From an uncultured Acholeplasmatales bacterium (GTDB lineage: Bacteria > Bacillota_I > Bacilli_A > ML615J-28 > CAG-698), in assembly GCA_937877075.1 (NCBI GenBank), contig CALEGD010000112.1:1-33577 (forward strand): a DNA stretch of 33,577 bases, written 5' to 3'. Positions 23,149-31,601 of the stretch are shown in pieces. Both the position numbers and the translations under genes were made by a program. How positions within the stretch are numbered: the first letter of the stretch is position 1; each line of letters opens with the position of its first letter. Below the pieces are notes generated by a model. That model saw only the letters and a program-made list of their open reading frames with translations, did not search any database and had not been told where the DNA came from.

Positions 23149-23880
23149 ATGAAAAATACAAACTTTACTTTCAAAGTAATAGACCTAATTAAAACTATCG
23201 ATAAGGAAGAAACTAAAAATATCGAAGAAGCATCAAAATTGATCTATCGTTCGATTAATGAAAACGGCTTGTTACATGTGTTTTGCACCGGGCATTCGCA
23301 TATGATGGCAGAAGAAATGTTTTATCGTGCCGGCGGTTTAGCCCAGGTGAATCCGGTATTAGTTCCATTTTTGATGCAACACGAAGGAGCGGTAAGCAGT
23401 ACAAAATATGAGAGACTTTCTGGAATTGCAAAAATCATCTTTGACGGCCTTGATATTTGTCCGACAGAACCTTTTATGATTGTTTCAAATTCCGGAATAA
23501 ATGCCGTTCCGATTGAAATGGCTTTGTGTGCTAAAGAAAATGGAAATCCTGTAATTGCTGTGACAAGCAAACAAGTTTCAATGAATCATAAACCTCGAGG
23601 TAATCATAAATATCGTTTATATGAATTAGCTGATGTTGTTATCGATAATCACACTCCTTATGGGGATGGAATCATTGATAGTCCCGGAGGTAAAGTTGGA
23701 GCCGTTTCATCAATTACTTGTTCCTATATAGCTCAAAGATTAGTATTAGAAATTATTGCAAATTACAAAAAGGACGGCCTTGTTCCAGCAATTTATAAAA
23801 GCGCTAATATTGAAGGCGGAGATAAACACAATGAAGATTTAATGAACCGTTACAATAAACGAGTTAGGAGTTTATATTAA
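23149..23880 (+). CDS. SIS-domain phosphosugar-binding protein (UPF0309 type), first copy
   Basis: 243 aa from the ATG at 23149 (AGGAG upstream); an earlier in-frame start is less likely. The SIS fold is shown by VFCTGHSHMMAEEMFYRAGG, MIVSNSGINAVPIEMA, NPVIAVTSKQ and DSPGGKVGAVSSITCSY. SIS domains bind or isomerise phosphosugars. Its stop overlaps the next start by one base. A paralogue lies two genes on, so the two may work as a pair. It is distinct from the MurQ etherase as far as visible motifs go. Confidence 0.85.
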   Translation: MKNTNFTFKVIDLIKTIDKEETKNIEEASKLIYRSINENGLLHVFCTGHSHMMAEEMFYRAGGLAQVNPVLVPFLMQHEGAVSSTKYERLSGIAKIIFDGLDICPTEPFMIVSNSGINAVPIEMALCAKENGNPVIAVTSKQVSMNHKPRGNHKYRLYELADVVIDNHTPYGDGIIDSPGGKVGAVSSITCSYIAQRLVLEIIANYKKDGLVPAIYKSANIEGGDKHNEDLMNRYNKRVRSLY

Positions 23881-24803
23881 TGAGAAAGTATCTTGTTGTT
23901 GACGGAGGCGGAACAAAAACTTTGGCTGTTATTTGTAATGAAGCAGGAGAGATCTTAGGGAAGGGCATGGCAGGTTGTGGCAATGCCGGCCTTTCCTCTT
24001 ATGAAATTGCCTTAAGTAATGTACTGACAGCCTGCAAAACAGCTTTAAGCAATGCAGGTTTAGAATCTGCGAAGATCGTATTTGGAAATCTTTTTATTCC
24101 CGGTTTTAAAAATTGTCTTGACGAATTTGAAAAAACAATTAAAATAAAAAGTGTAATTGTCTCAGAAACCGAAGAATTAAAATATTCTGCTTTAAGAAAT
24201 AAAGACGGAATTGTTGTTCTCTCCGGTACTGGCAGTTTTGCGACGGCTTTTATCGGAGAAAATAAATTTACTGTCGGAGCCTGGGGATATATCTTAGGTG
24301 ATGAAGGAAGCGGTTATGATATCGGATTGATGGCTTTAAAGGAATGCACAAAAATCTATGATGATAATCAAAAATCACTATTACTTAATGAAGTGTGCGA
24401 TTATTTTAAGATTGAAGATTTTGTTAATTTGAGACGTTCTTTATACAATATAAAAGATAAAAGAAAAAAAGTAGCCTCTTTGTCGCCTATGGTTTGTCGA
24501 CTTGCTGATCTCGGTGAGCCTTCAGCAATCAAGATTATAGAAAAAGCAACTGATGAACTGGCTAATCTAGCTTATCGTGCTTATTTGAAATCTAAAACGG
24601 AACAAACCCTACCGGTCATCTTGGCAGGAGGCGTAAAAAAAGCCGGCCAAGTAATAATTAATCCGTTCTCTGAGAAAATTCAAAAACTTTCAACAAGTAA
24701 ATTATTTTATATGGAAAGTAAACTGGAAGTTATTTATGGTGCTATTTTAAAGACCCTAGTTGATGATGGAATATCAATAGATAATATTAATTTTGAGGTG
24801 TAA
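23880..24803 (+). CDS. BadF/BadG-family sugar kinase (N-acetylglucosamine kinase-like)
   Basis: 307 aa. An actin-like ATPase fold: phosphate 1 motif VDGGGTKTLAVI (~7-18), phosphate 2 VLSGTGSFATA, and LGDEGSGYDIGLMAL, then PVILAGGVKKAG as the adenosine motif. The BadF group includes N-acetylglucosamine and N-acetylmuramic acid kinases, and this context of transporter plus SIS proteins fits phosphorylation of an incoming sugar or amino sugar. TAATG junction with the upstream SIS gene; 10-base gap region to the next. The substrate is inferred. Confidence 0.88.
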   Translation: MRKYLVVDGGGTKTLAVICNEAGEILGKGMAGCGNAGLSSYEIALSNVLTACKTALSNAGLESAKIVFGNLFIPGFKNCLDEFEKTIKIKSVIVSETEELKYSALRNKDGIVVLSGTGSFATAFIGENKFTVGAWGYILGDEGSGYDIGLMALKECTKIYDDNQKSLLLNEVCDYFKIEDFVNLRRSLYNIKDKRKKVASLSPMVCRLADLGEPSAIKIIEKATDELANLAYRAYLKSKTEQTLPVILAGGVKKAGQVIINPFSEKIQKLSTSKLFYMESKLEVIYGAILKTLVDDGISIDNINFEV

Positions 24804-24807
24804 TGAT

Positions 24808-25548
24808 ATGTATATGGAACAATATTTTGAAGGCATGAAAAAAGTGCTTTTCAAAATCGAAAAAACCCAAAAAGACAATATCGAAAAGGCTGCCTGCTAT
24901 GTGGTTGATTCGATAACAAATGATGGTATTTGGCATATCCTTGATACGGGTCATATGCTGATGTCGGAAGCAGTTGGAAGAACCGGCGGATTAATGGCTT
25001 TAAGACCAATAAAAATTAATTGCGAAATTAATAATCCAACCCGTTTTCGTGATCGAGCCGGAAGGAAAAAGGTTACATATGATATGGTTGAAGGATTTCC
25101 GGACTTTGTTTTAGGTCAATCAAATATTCGCAAAGGAGATGTTTTGATTATAGGGTCAGTATCAGGATATAATTTTCTTCCGGTTGAATTGGCTCTTCGT
25201 GCCAAATCAATGGGAGTAAAAACAATTGCCATTACTTCTGTTGAATATTCCAGCAGAATGAAACCTGTTCATTCTTCTGGTCTTAGATTATTTGAAGCAG
25301 TTGATCTTGTTCTGGATAATTGTTCAAATTATTCAGATACATTAGTAGATATACCAGAATTAAACGGTTCTATCTGCCCGGCGAGCGGGATTGCCGCATC
25401 TTATTTAATTTGGGCCCTCCAAAGTACGGTAGTCGAAAAAATAATTCAGAAAGGTTTGACTCCAAGCGTCTATATTTCTAATCATATGCCGAATGCTGCT
25501 CTAAAAAATAGTCAAGCTTGGAAACATTATGAAGAAAACGGATATTAA
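24808..25548 (+). CDS. SIS-domain phosphosugar-binding protein (UPF0309 type), second copy
   Basis: 246 aa from the ATG at 24808, after GAGGTG; the ATG at 24814 is an alternative. Motifs parallel the first copy: WHILDTGHMLMSEAVGRTGG, VLIIGSVSGYNFLPVELALR, IAITSVEYS and NGSICPASGIAASYLIW. The two copies differ substantially in sequence, so they probably have distinct jobs (for example, two steps or two subunits). It overlaps the hydrolase gene by 20 bases. Confidence 0.82.
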   Translation: MYMEQYFEGMKKVLFKIEKTQKDNIEKAACYVVDSITNDGIWHILDTGHMLMSEAVGRTGGLMALRPIKINCEINNPTRFRDRAGRKKVTYDMVEGFPDFVLGQSNIRKGDVLIIGSVSGYNFLPVELALRAKSMGVKTIAITSVEYSSRMKPVHSSGLRLFEAVDLVLDNCSNYSDTLVDIPELNGSICPASGIAASYLIWALQSTVVEKIIQKGLTPSVYISNHMPNAALKNSQAWKHYEENGY

Positions 25549-27580
25549 ATTAGAAAGCAAAAACTATATATTCAATTTAGATAAAAAAACATTAGCTATT
25601 ACATCATTATTAAATAAGATAACCGGTGATCAATATCTTAAAGAAAACTGTTTGATGCCGCTCTTTTATCTCAAAGGTCTTAAAAAAGGAGAGATGATAC
25701 AATTATTACCTTCCTTTATTCGATTAGATAATCGAAATTCAGAGATTGTGGTTCGAGTGGCCTTTAAACCAAGAAATATTTATGCCAATATAATTGTGGC
25801 AAAGAAAAACGAAGAACAGTTGGTATTTAAAATTGAAATTGAAAATAACGATGAGGAATTTCGTGTTTGTGAAACAGTTGGTCCGAATATCTACGGATTA
25901 AGTCTTGGCGAGGATTATAAAAAAAATATACTCATTTATCCGCATCATGCCGGAGAAAAGACTATCAATCCGATTGAAAGGTATCGCCAAGATGATCTCC
26001 GAAATTTCTGGAGAGCTAAAACTGAAGAAACAGCTTACGGAACTTACAGACGGCAGATAAATTATTGTGGTTTGGCTTCTATGACTTTCATGTATTTATA
26101 CGATCAGATGAACGGACTATACTTTGGTTCTCATGATTTATCCTATCCGGTGACAGGGATTGTCGTTGAGGTTGGTAAAGACAGAAATTATATCGGTTTT
26201 TCTTATACAAAATATTTCGATTTTTCCCATGGAGAAACGTACGCAAGCGGTGAATATATTATTGTAATTAATGATAAAGATTGGCATTCCGCGAAGGAAA
26301 TCTACCGCTCCTATCTTTCCCCGCATCTGAAATTTCATAATTATCCGGACTATCTTGATAATCAATGGGGTTTAAATCAATGTTATAATTTTAAACGTCA
26401 GGGCGGATTAGTTCAAAATTACTTTTCTGACATTCCGAATATGTATGATTATGGAAAAAAATATGGTCTTAACCATATGTTTATCGCTTCTTGGAATCGC
26501 GGTGGCTTTGATACTTGTTATCCCGAATACTATCCTGATATGGATCTTGGCTCGGCAATGGATTTTGTCAGAGGCTTAGAATATGTGAAAGACAATGGCG
26601 GAATTCCGACTTTATATATTAATGCTAGAATTTTTGATCTTAGCGGAAATTACGCTTCCACAGTCGGAGAAAAGATAGCCATGAAAAAGTCAAACGATGA
26701 AAATTATATTGAAACTTATGGTAGTAAGAGTTTTAGTGTTTCTTGTCCTGCGGATGAAAAGTGGTCGCAACAACTGATAGATACTGCTGAATTTTTAGTT
26801 CGCGGATATGGAACTACCGGAGTATATCTTGATCAATTAGGTTCTGCCGAACCCTTCCCCTGCTATCAAGATTTACATAGCCACAAACATATTGGTGATT
26901 TTAATAAAGGTTACCTTTATATTCTTGAAGAAATCCATAAGAAAATTTCAAAGCATAATGAGAATAATTTTATTTTGACTGAAAATATCGGCGATATTTA
27001 TGGAAGTTATACTTTTGGAAATTTAACCTGGAATGGAATACATTTTGATGAATATTTTAATATCATCAAATATATTTTTCCGGAATTCATCCATATTAAT
27101 ATGGTTAATCCTAAAAAAGGTTCAAAGGATGATAACTATAATACTGAAGAATTTTATGAACAGATGGAAAAAGCGATTGTCCTTGGCTCAATTCTTTGGT
27201 TCGCACCAACAATAATTAATTATAATGAAAAAGATCCGGTAATTAAATATGCCTATCAAGCTTTAAAATTTAGAGAATCTTTACAACCGATGATAAAAAA
27301 CTCAGTTTTTAAGGATGATGTTTATTTTACCAATTTACCGGAAGGTATAAGGGGTTCGGTTTTTGAAAGTAAAGACGGATTTTTAATTATTATCGGAAAT
27401 AAAGATAAGATTGATGGTAGGATTACGCTAGATATTTGCGGTAAAATCAAAGAAGCAAAAAATTTTGAACTGAATGATATCTTTGATAAAATTGAGATAA
27501 TAAACGATAAAACGATAATAAAAGTAAATGATAATTTTCAATACTTTTTTCTACATTCTAATACTCCTAAATCTAAATAA
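25529..27580 (+). CDS. Putative intracellular glycoside hydrolase, DUF6259-like
   Basis: 683 aa with no signal peptide, so intracellular. The N-terminal ~270 residues are beta-sandwich-like. A TIM-barrel-like middle begins near DNQWGLNQCYNFKRQGG and carries HMFIASWNRGGFDTCYPEYY, then PTLYINARIFD and GTTGVYLDQLGSAEPF, where the D of YLDQLG is a candidate nucleophile, followed by FILTENIGDIYGS with a candidate acid. The C-terminal part is beta-rich. This architecture fits DUF6259-type hydrolases in the alpha-galactosidase-like superfamily. With the transporter and kinase it would cleave an imported glycoside. The specificity is unknown. It begins inside the SIS gene and ends the operon. Confidence 0.75.
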   Translation: MKKTDIKLESKNYIFNLDKKTLAITSLLNKITGDQYLKENCLMPLFYLKGLKKGEMIQLLPSFIRLDNRNSEIVVRVAFKPRNIYANIIVAKKNEEQLVFKIEIENNDEEFRVCETVGPNIYGLSLGEDYKKNILIYPHHAGEKTINPIERYRQDDLRNFWRAKTEETAYGTYRRQINYCGLASMTFMYLYDQMNGLYFGSHDLSYPVTGIVVEVGKDRNYIGFSYTKYFDFSHGETYASGEYIIVINDKDWHSAKEIYRSYLSPHLKFHNYPDYLDNQWGLNQCYNFKRQGGLVQNYFSDIPNMYDYGKKYGLNHMFIASWNRGGFDTCYPEYYPDMDLGSAMDFVRGLEYVKDNGGIPTLYINARIFDLSGNYASTVGEKIAMKKSNDENYIETYGSKSFSVSCPADEKWSQQLIDTAEFLVRGYGTTGVYLDQLGSAEPFPCYQDLHSHKHIGDFNKGYLYILEEIHKKISKHNENNFILTENIGDIYGSYTFGNLTWNGIHFDEYFNIIKYIFPEFIHINMVNPKKGSKDDNYNTEEFYEQMEKAIVLGSILWFAPTIINYNEKDPVIKYAYQALKFRESLQPMIKNSVFKDDVYFTNLPEGIRGSVFESKDGFLIIIGNKDKIDGRITLDICGKIKEAKNFELNDIFDKIEIINDKTIIKVNDNFQYFFLHSNTPKSK

Positions 27581-27610
27581 GAGCCGAGAATCTTCTTTCT
27601 TAGCTCTTTA
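27579..27610 (+). terminator. Weak hairpin at the end of the carbohydrate operon
   Basis: AAGAGC (27579-27584) and GCTCTT (27603-27608) pair across an 18-base loop, with a short TTTATT after. Plausible but not strong. Confidence 0.35.
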
Positions 27611-27900
27611 TTGCTTCAGGTAAGATAGTTAATGATGTCCCCTTCAACCATTCCGGTTTCACCTTATTTAAAAGCAACCAGATTACCGGCTGAAGAGATA
27701 AACATCCGTTTTAGTGGCCTTAATAGGAGATGCTTTAACCGGTAAGGAAGTATGATGTTGTTAGAACATCACCTGATCCTAAGGTTACCATGTTGTTGGA
27801 TTAGTTAATCATTGGATTGATGATGCTATTGAAGATCGAAGGAGAAGTGATTATTATTTGAGTTACTGAAAAAGTAATCTTTTTATTAATTTTTGTAAAC
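27611..27900. other. Decayed DNA, including a ylmC-like 3' echo
   Basis: No intact gene. Short reading frames with coding-like content are broken by stops in all frames. Bases ~27830-27885 resemble the last codons and A/T hairpin of ylmC (17327-17386): shared pieces include agatcg, aggagaagt, gagtta and aaaaagtaatcttttt. The translated trace is KIEGEVIII versus KIGGEVIIV. So it looks like a fossil of a second ylmC-type gene or a duplicated 3' end. Confidence 0.55.
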
Positions 27901-27948
27901 CGGAAATTGTTTGTTTTTGCTTAACAATTTCTTTTTTCTATGTTATAA
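27901..27948 (+). repeat. 48-bp direct repeat, copy 1 (terminator plus promoter module)
   Basis: 48 bases that recur at 31533-31580 with a single mismatch (T versus A at position 12). The unit contains a terminator hairpin (GAAATTGTT with AACAATTTC, then six T) and a promoter-like pair, TTAACA (27921-27926) and TATAAC (27944-27949), 17 bases apart. It marks the left edge of the ~3.6-kb inserted block. Confidence 0.85.
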
Positions 27949-27973
27949 CCGGAGTTTGCCACCTTGAAGATTA

Positions 27974-27999
27974 AAATGGTGTATTAAATTACACCATTT
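27974..27999 (-). terminator. 10-bp hairpin at the transposase stop
   Basis: AAATGGTGTA (27974-27983), loop TTAAAT, TACACCATTT (27990-27999). Read on the minus strand it is followed by TTAATCTT. The transposase stop codon overlaps its loop. It could be a terminator or part of a rearranged IS end. Confidence 0.5.
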
Positions 28000-29483
28000 G
28001 TTTATAAAACCATCGACTGTCTTTCATAGTTTTAAATTCATCTTCAATTCTAGATAATCCATGATATGTATTAATAATCTCTTTTTCAGATAAGTTTATT
28101 TCTGAAGTTACAATTTGGTAGTAACCCATTTGTTCTTTGAATTTATTTAGTTTATTATAATCAATTAGTAATTTTATATCTTTTGAGTTTAGAATTTCAC
28201 CTGTTTTATTATTAACAACATCATCCTTCAAGAATTTCTTTAGGCTATTGATTGCATTTTTGTAATACGAAATGATTCTGGATTCTTTTCTAATTTATCA
28301 ATAAATTCTAGAAAAGATTTATTCTCTGCATATTGTTTGTCATAGAACTTTTTACTCCAGTAAACAACTAGCTTTTGAATAATATCATAATTTTCGCCTG
28401 TATCTTTAAGCTTAATAGTTCTTTTTATAATACGTGATTTATATTTAAAATCATTACTCTCTTTGATGTAATCAGTTTGATTATAAATCCATTTTCTTTC
28501 TTCAGAATTAGTTTTATTAATGCTTTTACTGATTATATATCCATGATTTCTTTTCAATAAATGTACCATATTAGTACCGCTACACATACCTCTATCACCT
28601 ACGAAAATAAATCTAGATAAGTTTAATTTATCAACAGTATTAGTTAAAGCTTCAATCATGGTAAGATGATCTAAAGTGTTATCTGGGAAAGTTTCAATAG
28701 AAATTGGTAAGTCTTGTTCATCCATAAAAAGTCCCATTTGAACAATAGGAAGATGTCGCTCCTCCTTGGAAACACCAAATTTTCTTACTCCTTTAGAAAT
28801 TATTTCATCATCTAAAGTAGTATCAGTATCAGGCTGTTCAATCTCAAAGAAGAAGTTAGTAACATCATAATAAACGATATCAGTAGTTCGTTTAAACTTT
28901 TTAGTTAGATTTTTATTCATTTTATTAATAATACTATTTTCATATTGATTAATAAAATCTAAAGTATCATAGACATTATAAACATACGGTTCTTTAACGA
29001 TTTCTTGATAATAATCATTATTTTGACTCACTGTAGCAATCTTAAAAGCTGGGTTTTATATTCTTCCATAGACTAAAAGTCTAAAGAAACCAATTAAATC
29101 AAACTGATAATTAGTTAAGGTTTTATATCTATTAAATAAACCAATTAAGCCTATTTCTTCTAAAATTCTTTTGATTAAAGAATGAGAAAATAATTTAACT
29201 GTTCCAATACAATCAGGATCACCTTCAAACAATTGGATATCGTATTTTTCACTAACCGGCTTATAATCAAGAAATTGATATAATTCTTTAATAATAGGAA
29301 ATCGATTTTTAAAGGATTCTTTAAGTCTTTCAACATAATTAGGTTTACCATCATCAAACCTTTTTAAATGTTGTAAATAACATTTTTCTTACAAGATCTA
29401 ACCCCTTTAGCGTTAGTATATCTACAACTTTCAACCAAACGCAAATAATCAATACCATTATTTTTAACTTTTTCAATAAACAT
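27989..29483 (-). pseudogene. Inactivated IS1634-family transposase
   Basis: The coding sequence begins at ATG 29483 (GAGGTGG ahead) with EKVKNNGIDYLRLVESCRY and can be followed in three frames to 27989, about 495 codons. It is broken by a frameshift near 29,385-29,400, a TAA near 29,056-29,058 where family members read GRI-leucine-NPA, and a one-base loss in an A-run near 28,250. DDE-type motifs remain: TDIVYYDVTNFFFE, FIFVGDRGMCSGTNMVHLL, and HGLSRIEDEFKTMK. The normal C-terminal end after that last motif is missing. So this is a dead relic; it cannot encode a full transposase. I could not identify both terminal inverted repeats. Confidence 0.85.
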
Positions 29484-29806
29484 ATTCCACCTCATAAGTA
29501 CCTATCTACTTACTATTATTTTAAAACTAACTTATATATCCATTTGTTAAGTGTATTGACCTAATCATTTGGGACGATAACGTCTTTTAGAATACTTCAT
29601 AAACCGAAACTAGAATTCATCCCTTCAAATATTCAATTGATAAACGTTATTATATAATATAAAACATCGGATGTGGATGATTCAAACAAAACAAATATTC
29701 AAGGAGATATATACGAATTGAAATTGTTGACTATTTAAGTAATGCTGTAGTATTATATTATTAGGTGATGAATGGAAAAACCCAATTGAGGAAAGAGAAA
29801 GTAAAA
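29484..29806. other. Spacer between the transposase relic and the Cys-rich unknown gene
   Basis: About 320 bp of AT-rich DNA, including the 5' leader of the dead transposase (29484-~29545). I see no gene. A GTG/ATG at 29765-29770 is in frame with the next gene but is badly placed relative to its AGGTG. Confidence 0.55.
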
Positions 29807-30844
29807 ATGAGAAAGAACATTAAAGATTTAGCATTATATTTAAAAGACATTATTGTTCCAGAATCCCATGAAATTTATCCAGTGAAGCCTATTCTTGAAG
29901 ACTTTATAGACGATATTATAATCAGGACAGGAGTAAATGAATTTAGGATATTCTTGATTAAACTTTTTGATTTGTTAATAGCAGAGGGTGATGCCTATGA
30001 CAATTATAAAAAAATTCCTCATGAGTATGAAAATCGAATCACATTATCTGTGAACTTTCCTTTTTTACATAATGTTAGAACTATAATGATGAACTTAGGA
30101 ATTCAAGGTGTCTTTAAAGAAAACAAAGATTATTTATTTTGTAATAGTAATCTTTTTGATCCAAGAGTATCTATATCGAAATCGATTGAAGCTTTAAAAT
30201 TTTTAATTGTATGTGGTTTAGAATTTGATGGAGTGAACTTAGATGATAAAAAGACTTTATTAGAAACTAATGTCATTAAGGTATCATATCCAAAGAATCC
30301 TCAGATGCTTATAGGATTAAAAGTCATGGCTATTGCTGAAGTGAGGTATGGTTCACTCGTAAAACAAGATGTTTTTCTTAGGTGTGACTATAGAGTATTA
30401 ATTAATGAAGCGATTGATATTAAAACCATTATTAAAGAAATAATCAAACCTCTATCAATTGATCTACAAAACTTTGTCCTAAGTCTTCATCAACACTCAA
30501 TAAATAAGGGTTATAAAACTATTGTTGAGATAAAAGGTTTCTGGATTTATATCAAGTATTTGTATAAAAGAAAGGAAATTTGGGGTCTTAATACATCATT
30601 GAATAATGGATTACACATAAACATTAAGGCAACTAATATGCCGAAGTATCCTGCTATTATTGAAACATTTCCAAAAATTATGAAGGATGTAATATCAAAA
30701 GGATTTGGATGTGGTAGGAAAATAAGTTCAATTGGCCATTGCAATGGAGGATGTCGAGGAATGACGATGCAACTTGATAATTATATTTTGGATTTAAGTG
30801 ATGATATTATAAAATGGTTTGATGCGGAGATTGTTTTTTGTTAG
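29807..30844 (+). CDS. Unknown 345-aa protein with a C-terminal cysteine cluster
   Basis: 345 aa from the ATG at 29807 (GAGAAAG upstream); a start at 29768 would add 13 residues. The long N-terminal part is mixed alpha/beta with DDIIIRTGVNEFRIFLIKLF and no membrane segment. Residues near the end carry FGCGRKISSIGHCNGGCRG followed by MTMQLDNYILDLSDDIIKWF; the C-x(9)-C-x3-C set (with a preceding His) looks like a small metal-binding or Fe-S knuckle. I recognise this ending as a recurring pattern in uncharacterised clostridial-type proteins but cannot name a family. It is followed 42 bases later by a flavin-type gene. Both lie in the inserted block, so they may be cargo of it. Confidence 0.6.
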   Translation: MRKNIKDLALYLKDIIVPESHEIYPVKPILEDFIDDIIIRTGVNEFRIFLIKLFDLLIAEGDAYDNYKKIPHEYENRITLSVNFPFLHNVRTIMMNLGIQGVFKENKDYLFCNSNLFDPRVSISKSIEALKFLIVCGLEFDGVNLDDKKTLLETNVIKVSYPKNPQMLIGLKVMAIAEVRYGSLVKQDVFLRCDYRVLINEAIDIKTIIKEIIKPLSIDLQNFVLSLHQHSINKGYKTIVEIKGFWIYIKYLYKRKEIWGLNTSLNNGLHINIKATNMPKYPAIIETFPKIMKDVISKGFGCGRKISSIGHCNGGCRGMTMQLDNYILDLSDDIIKWFDAEIVFC

Positions 30845-30886
30845 ATATTATTTATTAATTAAAATATATGATTGAAAGGAAAATAT

Positions 30887-31387
30887 ATGATGGTAAAAGC
30901 AGATATAAAAAATAGTGGAATTTTTGATATTATTATAGAGAGATACAGTGAAGATACAGTGCTTTTAATTGCGACAGCTAAGGATAATGTTCCTTCAGTA
31001 AGATGTGTTGATACTTTTTATTATGATGGCTCGTTTTGGATTGTCACCGATTTAAATTGTAATTATGTAAAGGAAATTCAAGGTAATGAATATGTGATGA
31101 TTTCTGATGCAGGTCATAATAGATTTTGGTGCAGAGCTTTAATCACTGGGCATCCACTAGATGATAACAATAAATTTATCCGTGAAATCTTCATGAAGGT
31201 ATTTCAGCACTGGTATAAAGAGGTTAATAACGAGGAACTCGATAGTGTTTGCTATATTAAAGTTACACCATATAAAGGTTATATCCATAAAGACAAACTT
31301 GGCTATTCTTTCAATATTGATAATGACAGTGTAACTATTAGCGATATTACACATCATATTGATGTTAAACTTAAACCGTTTTGGTAG
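30887..31387 (+). CDS. Pyridoxamine 5'-phosphate oxidase-like flavin-binding protein
   Basis: 166 aa from the ATG at 30887, after AAAGGA; an earlier TTG at 30872 lies in that ribosome site. It shows the split-barrel FMN-binding fold: VLLIATAKDNVPSVRCVDTF, DGSFWIVTDLN, VMISDAGHNRFWCRALITG and a final YSFNID. Such small proteins bind FMN, heme or F420-like cofactors; the specific reaction is unknown. Overlaps nothing; likely co-transcribed with the preceding Cys-rich gene (42-base gap). It may be accessory metabolism or a redox partner. Confidence 0.75.
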   Translation: MMVKADIKNSGIFDIIIERYSEDTVLLIATAKDNVPSVRCVDTFYYDGSFWIVTDLNCNYVKEIQGNEYVMISDAGHNRFWCRALITGHPLDDNNKFIREIFMKVFQHWYKEVNNEELDSVCYIKVTPYKGYIHKDKLGYSFNIDNDSVTISDITHHIDVKLKPFW

Positions 31388-31532
31388 TCTAAGATTTGTC
31401 TATCTATTACTTTGATAGTTATCTGTATAAGATAAAAGTCGGTAATTGCCTTCGAGTTGAAGAGGATGCAAAGTCATATAGTAACCACAATTATTAGCGG
31501 CCATATAAAAATATTCTTAAATAATTGATAAT

Positions 31533-31580
31533 CGGAAATTGTTAGTTTTTGCTTAACAATTTCTTTTTTCTATGTTATAA
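31533..31580 (+). repeat. 48-bp direct repeat, copy 2 (terminator plus promoter module)
   Basis: Second copy of the unit at 27901-27948 (47/48 identical). Its hairpin GAAATTGTTA with TAACAATTTC is a perfect 10-bp stem followed by T6. This copy directly precedes the glucokinase gene. Confidence 0.85.
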
Positions 31581-31581
31581 T
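31553..31581 (+). promoter_or_regulatory. Promoter of the glucokinase-MBL-nfnA operon
   Basis: -35 TTAACA (31553-31558), 17-base spacer, -10 TATAAT (31576-31581), inside the repeat, with GGAGG at 31592-31596 and the ATG at 31602. The promoter overlaps the terminator arm, a compact insulator-plus-promoter design. Confidence 0.7.
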
Positions 31582-31601
31582 TCAATAAAGTGGAGGAGTT
31601 T

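Noticed and set aside
29175..29357. 60-codon frame starting with MMMVNLIMLKDLKN on the minus strand
   Set aside because: It is a shadow frame of the inactivated transposase; the true transposase frame there reads NRFPIIKELYQFLDYKP.
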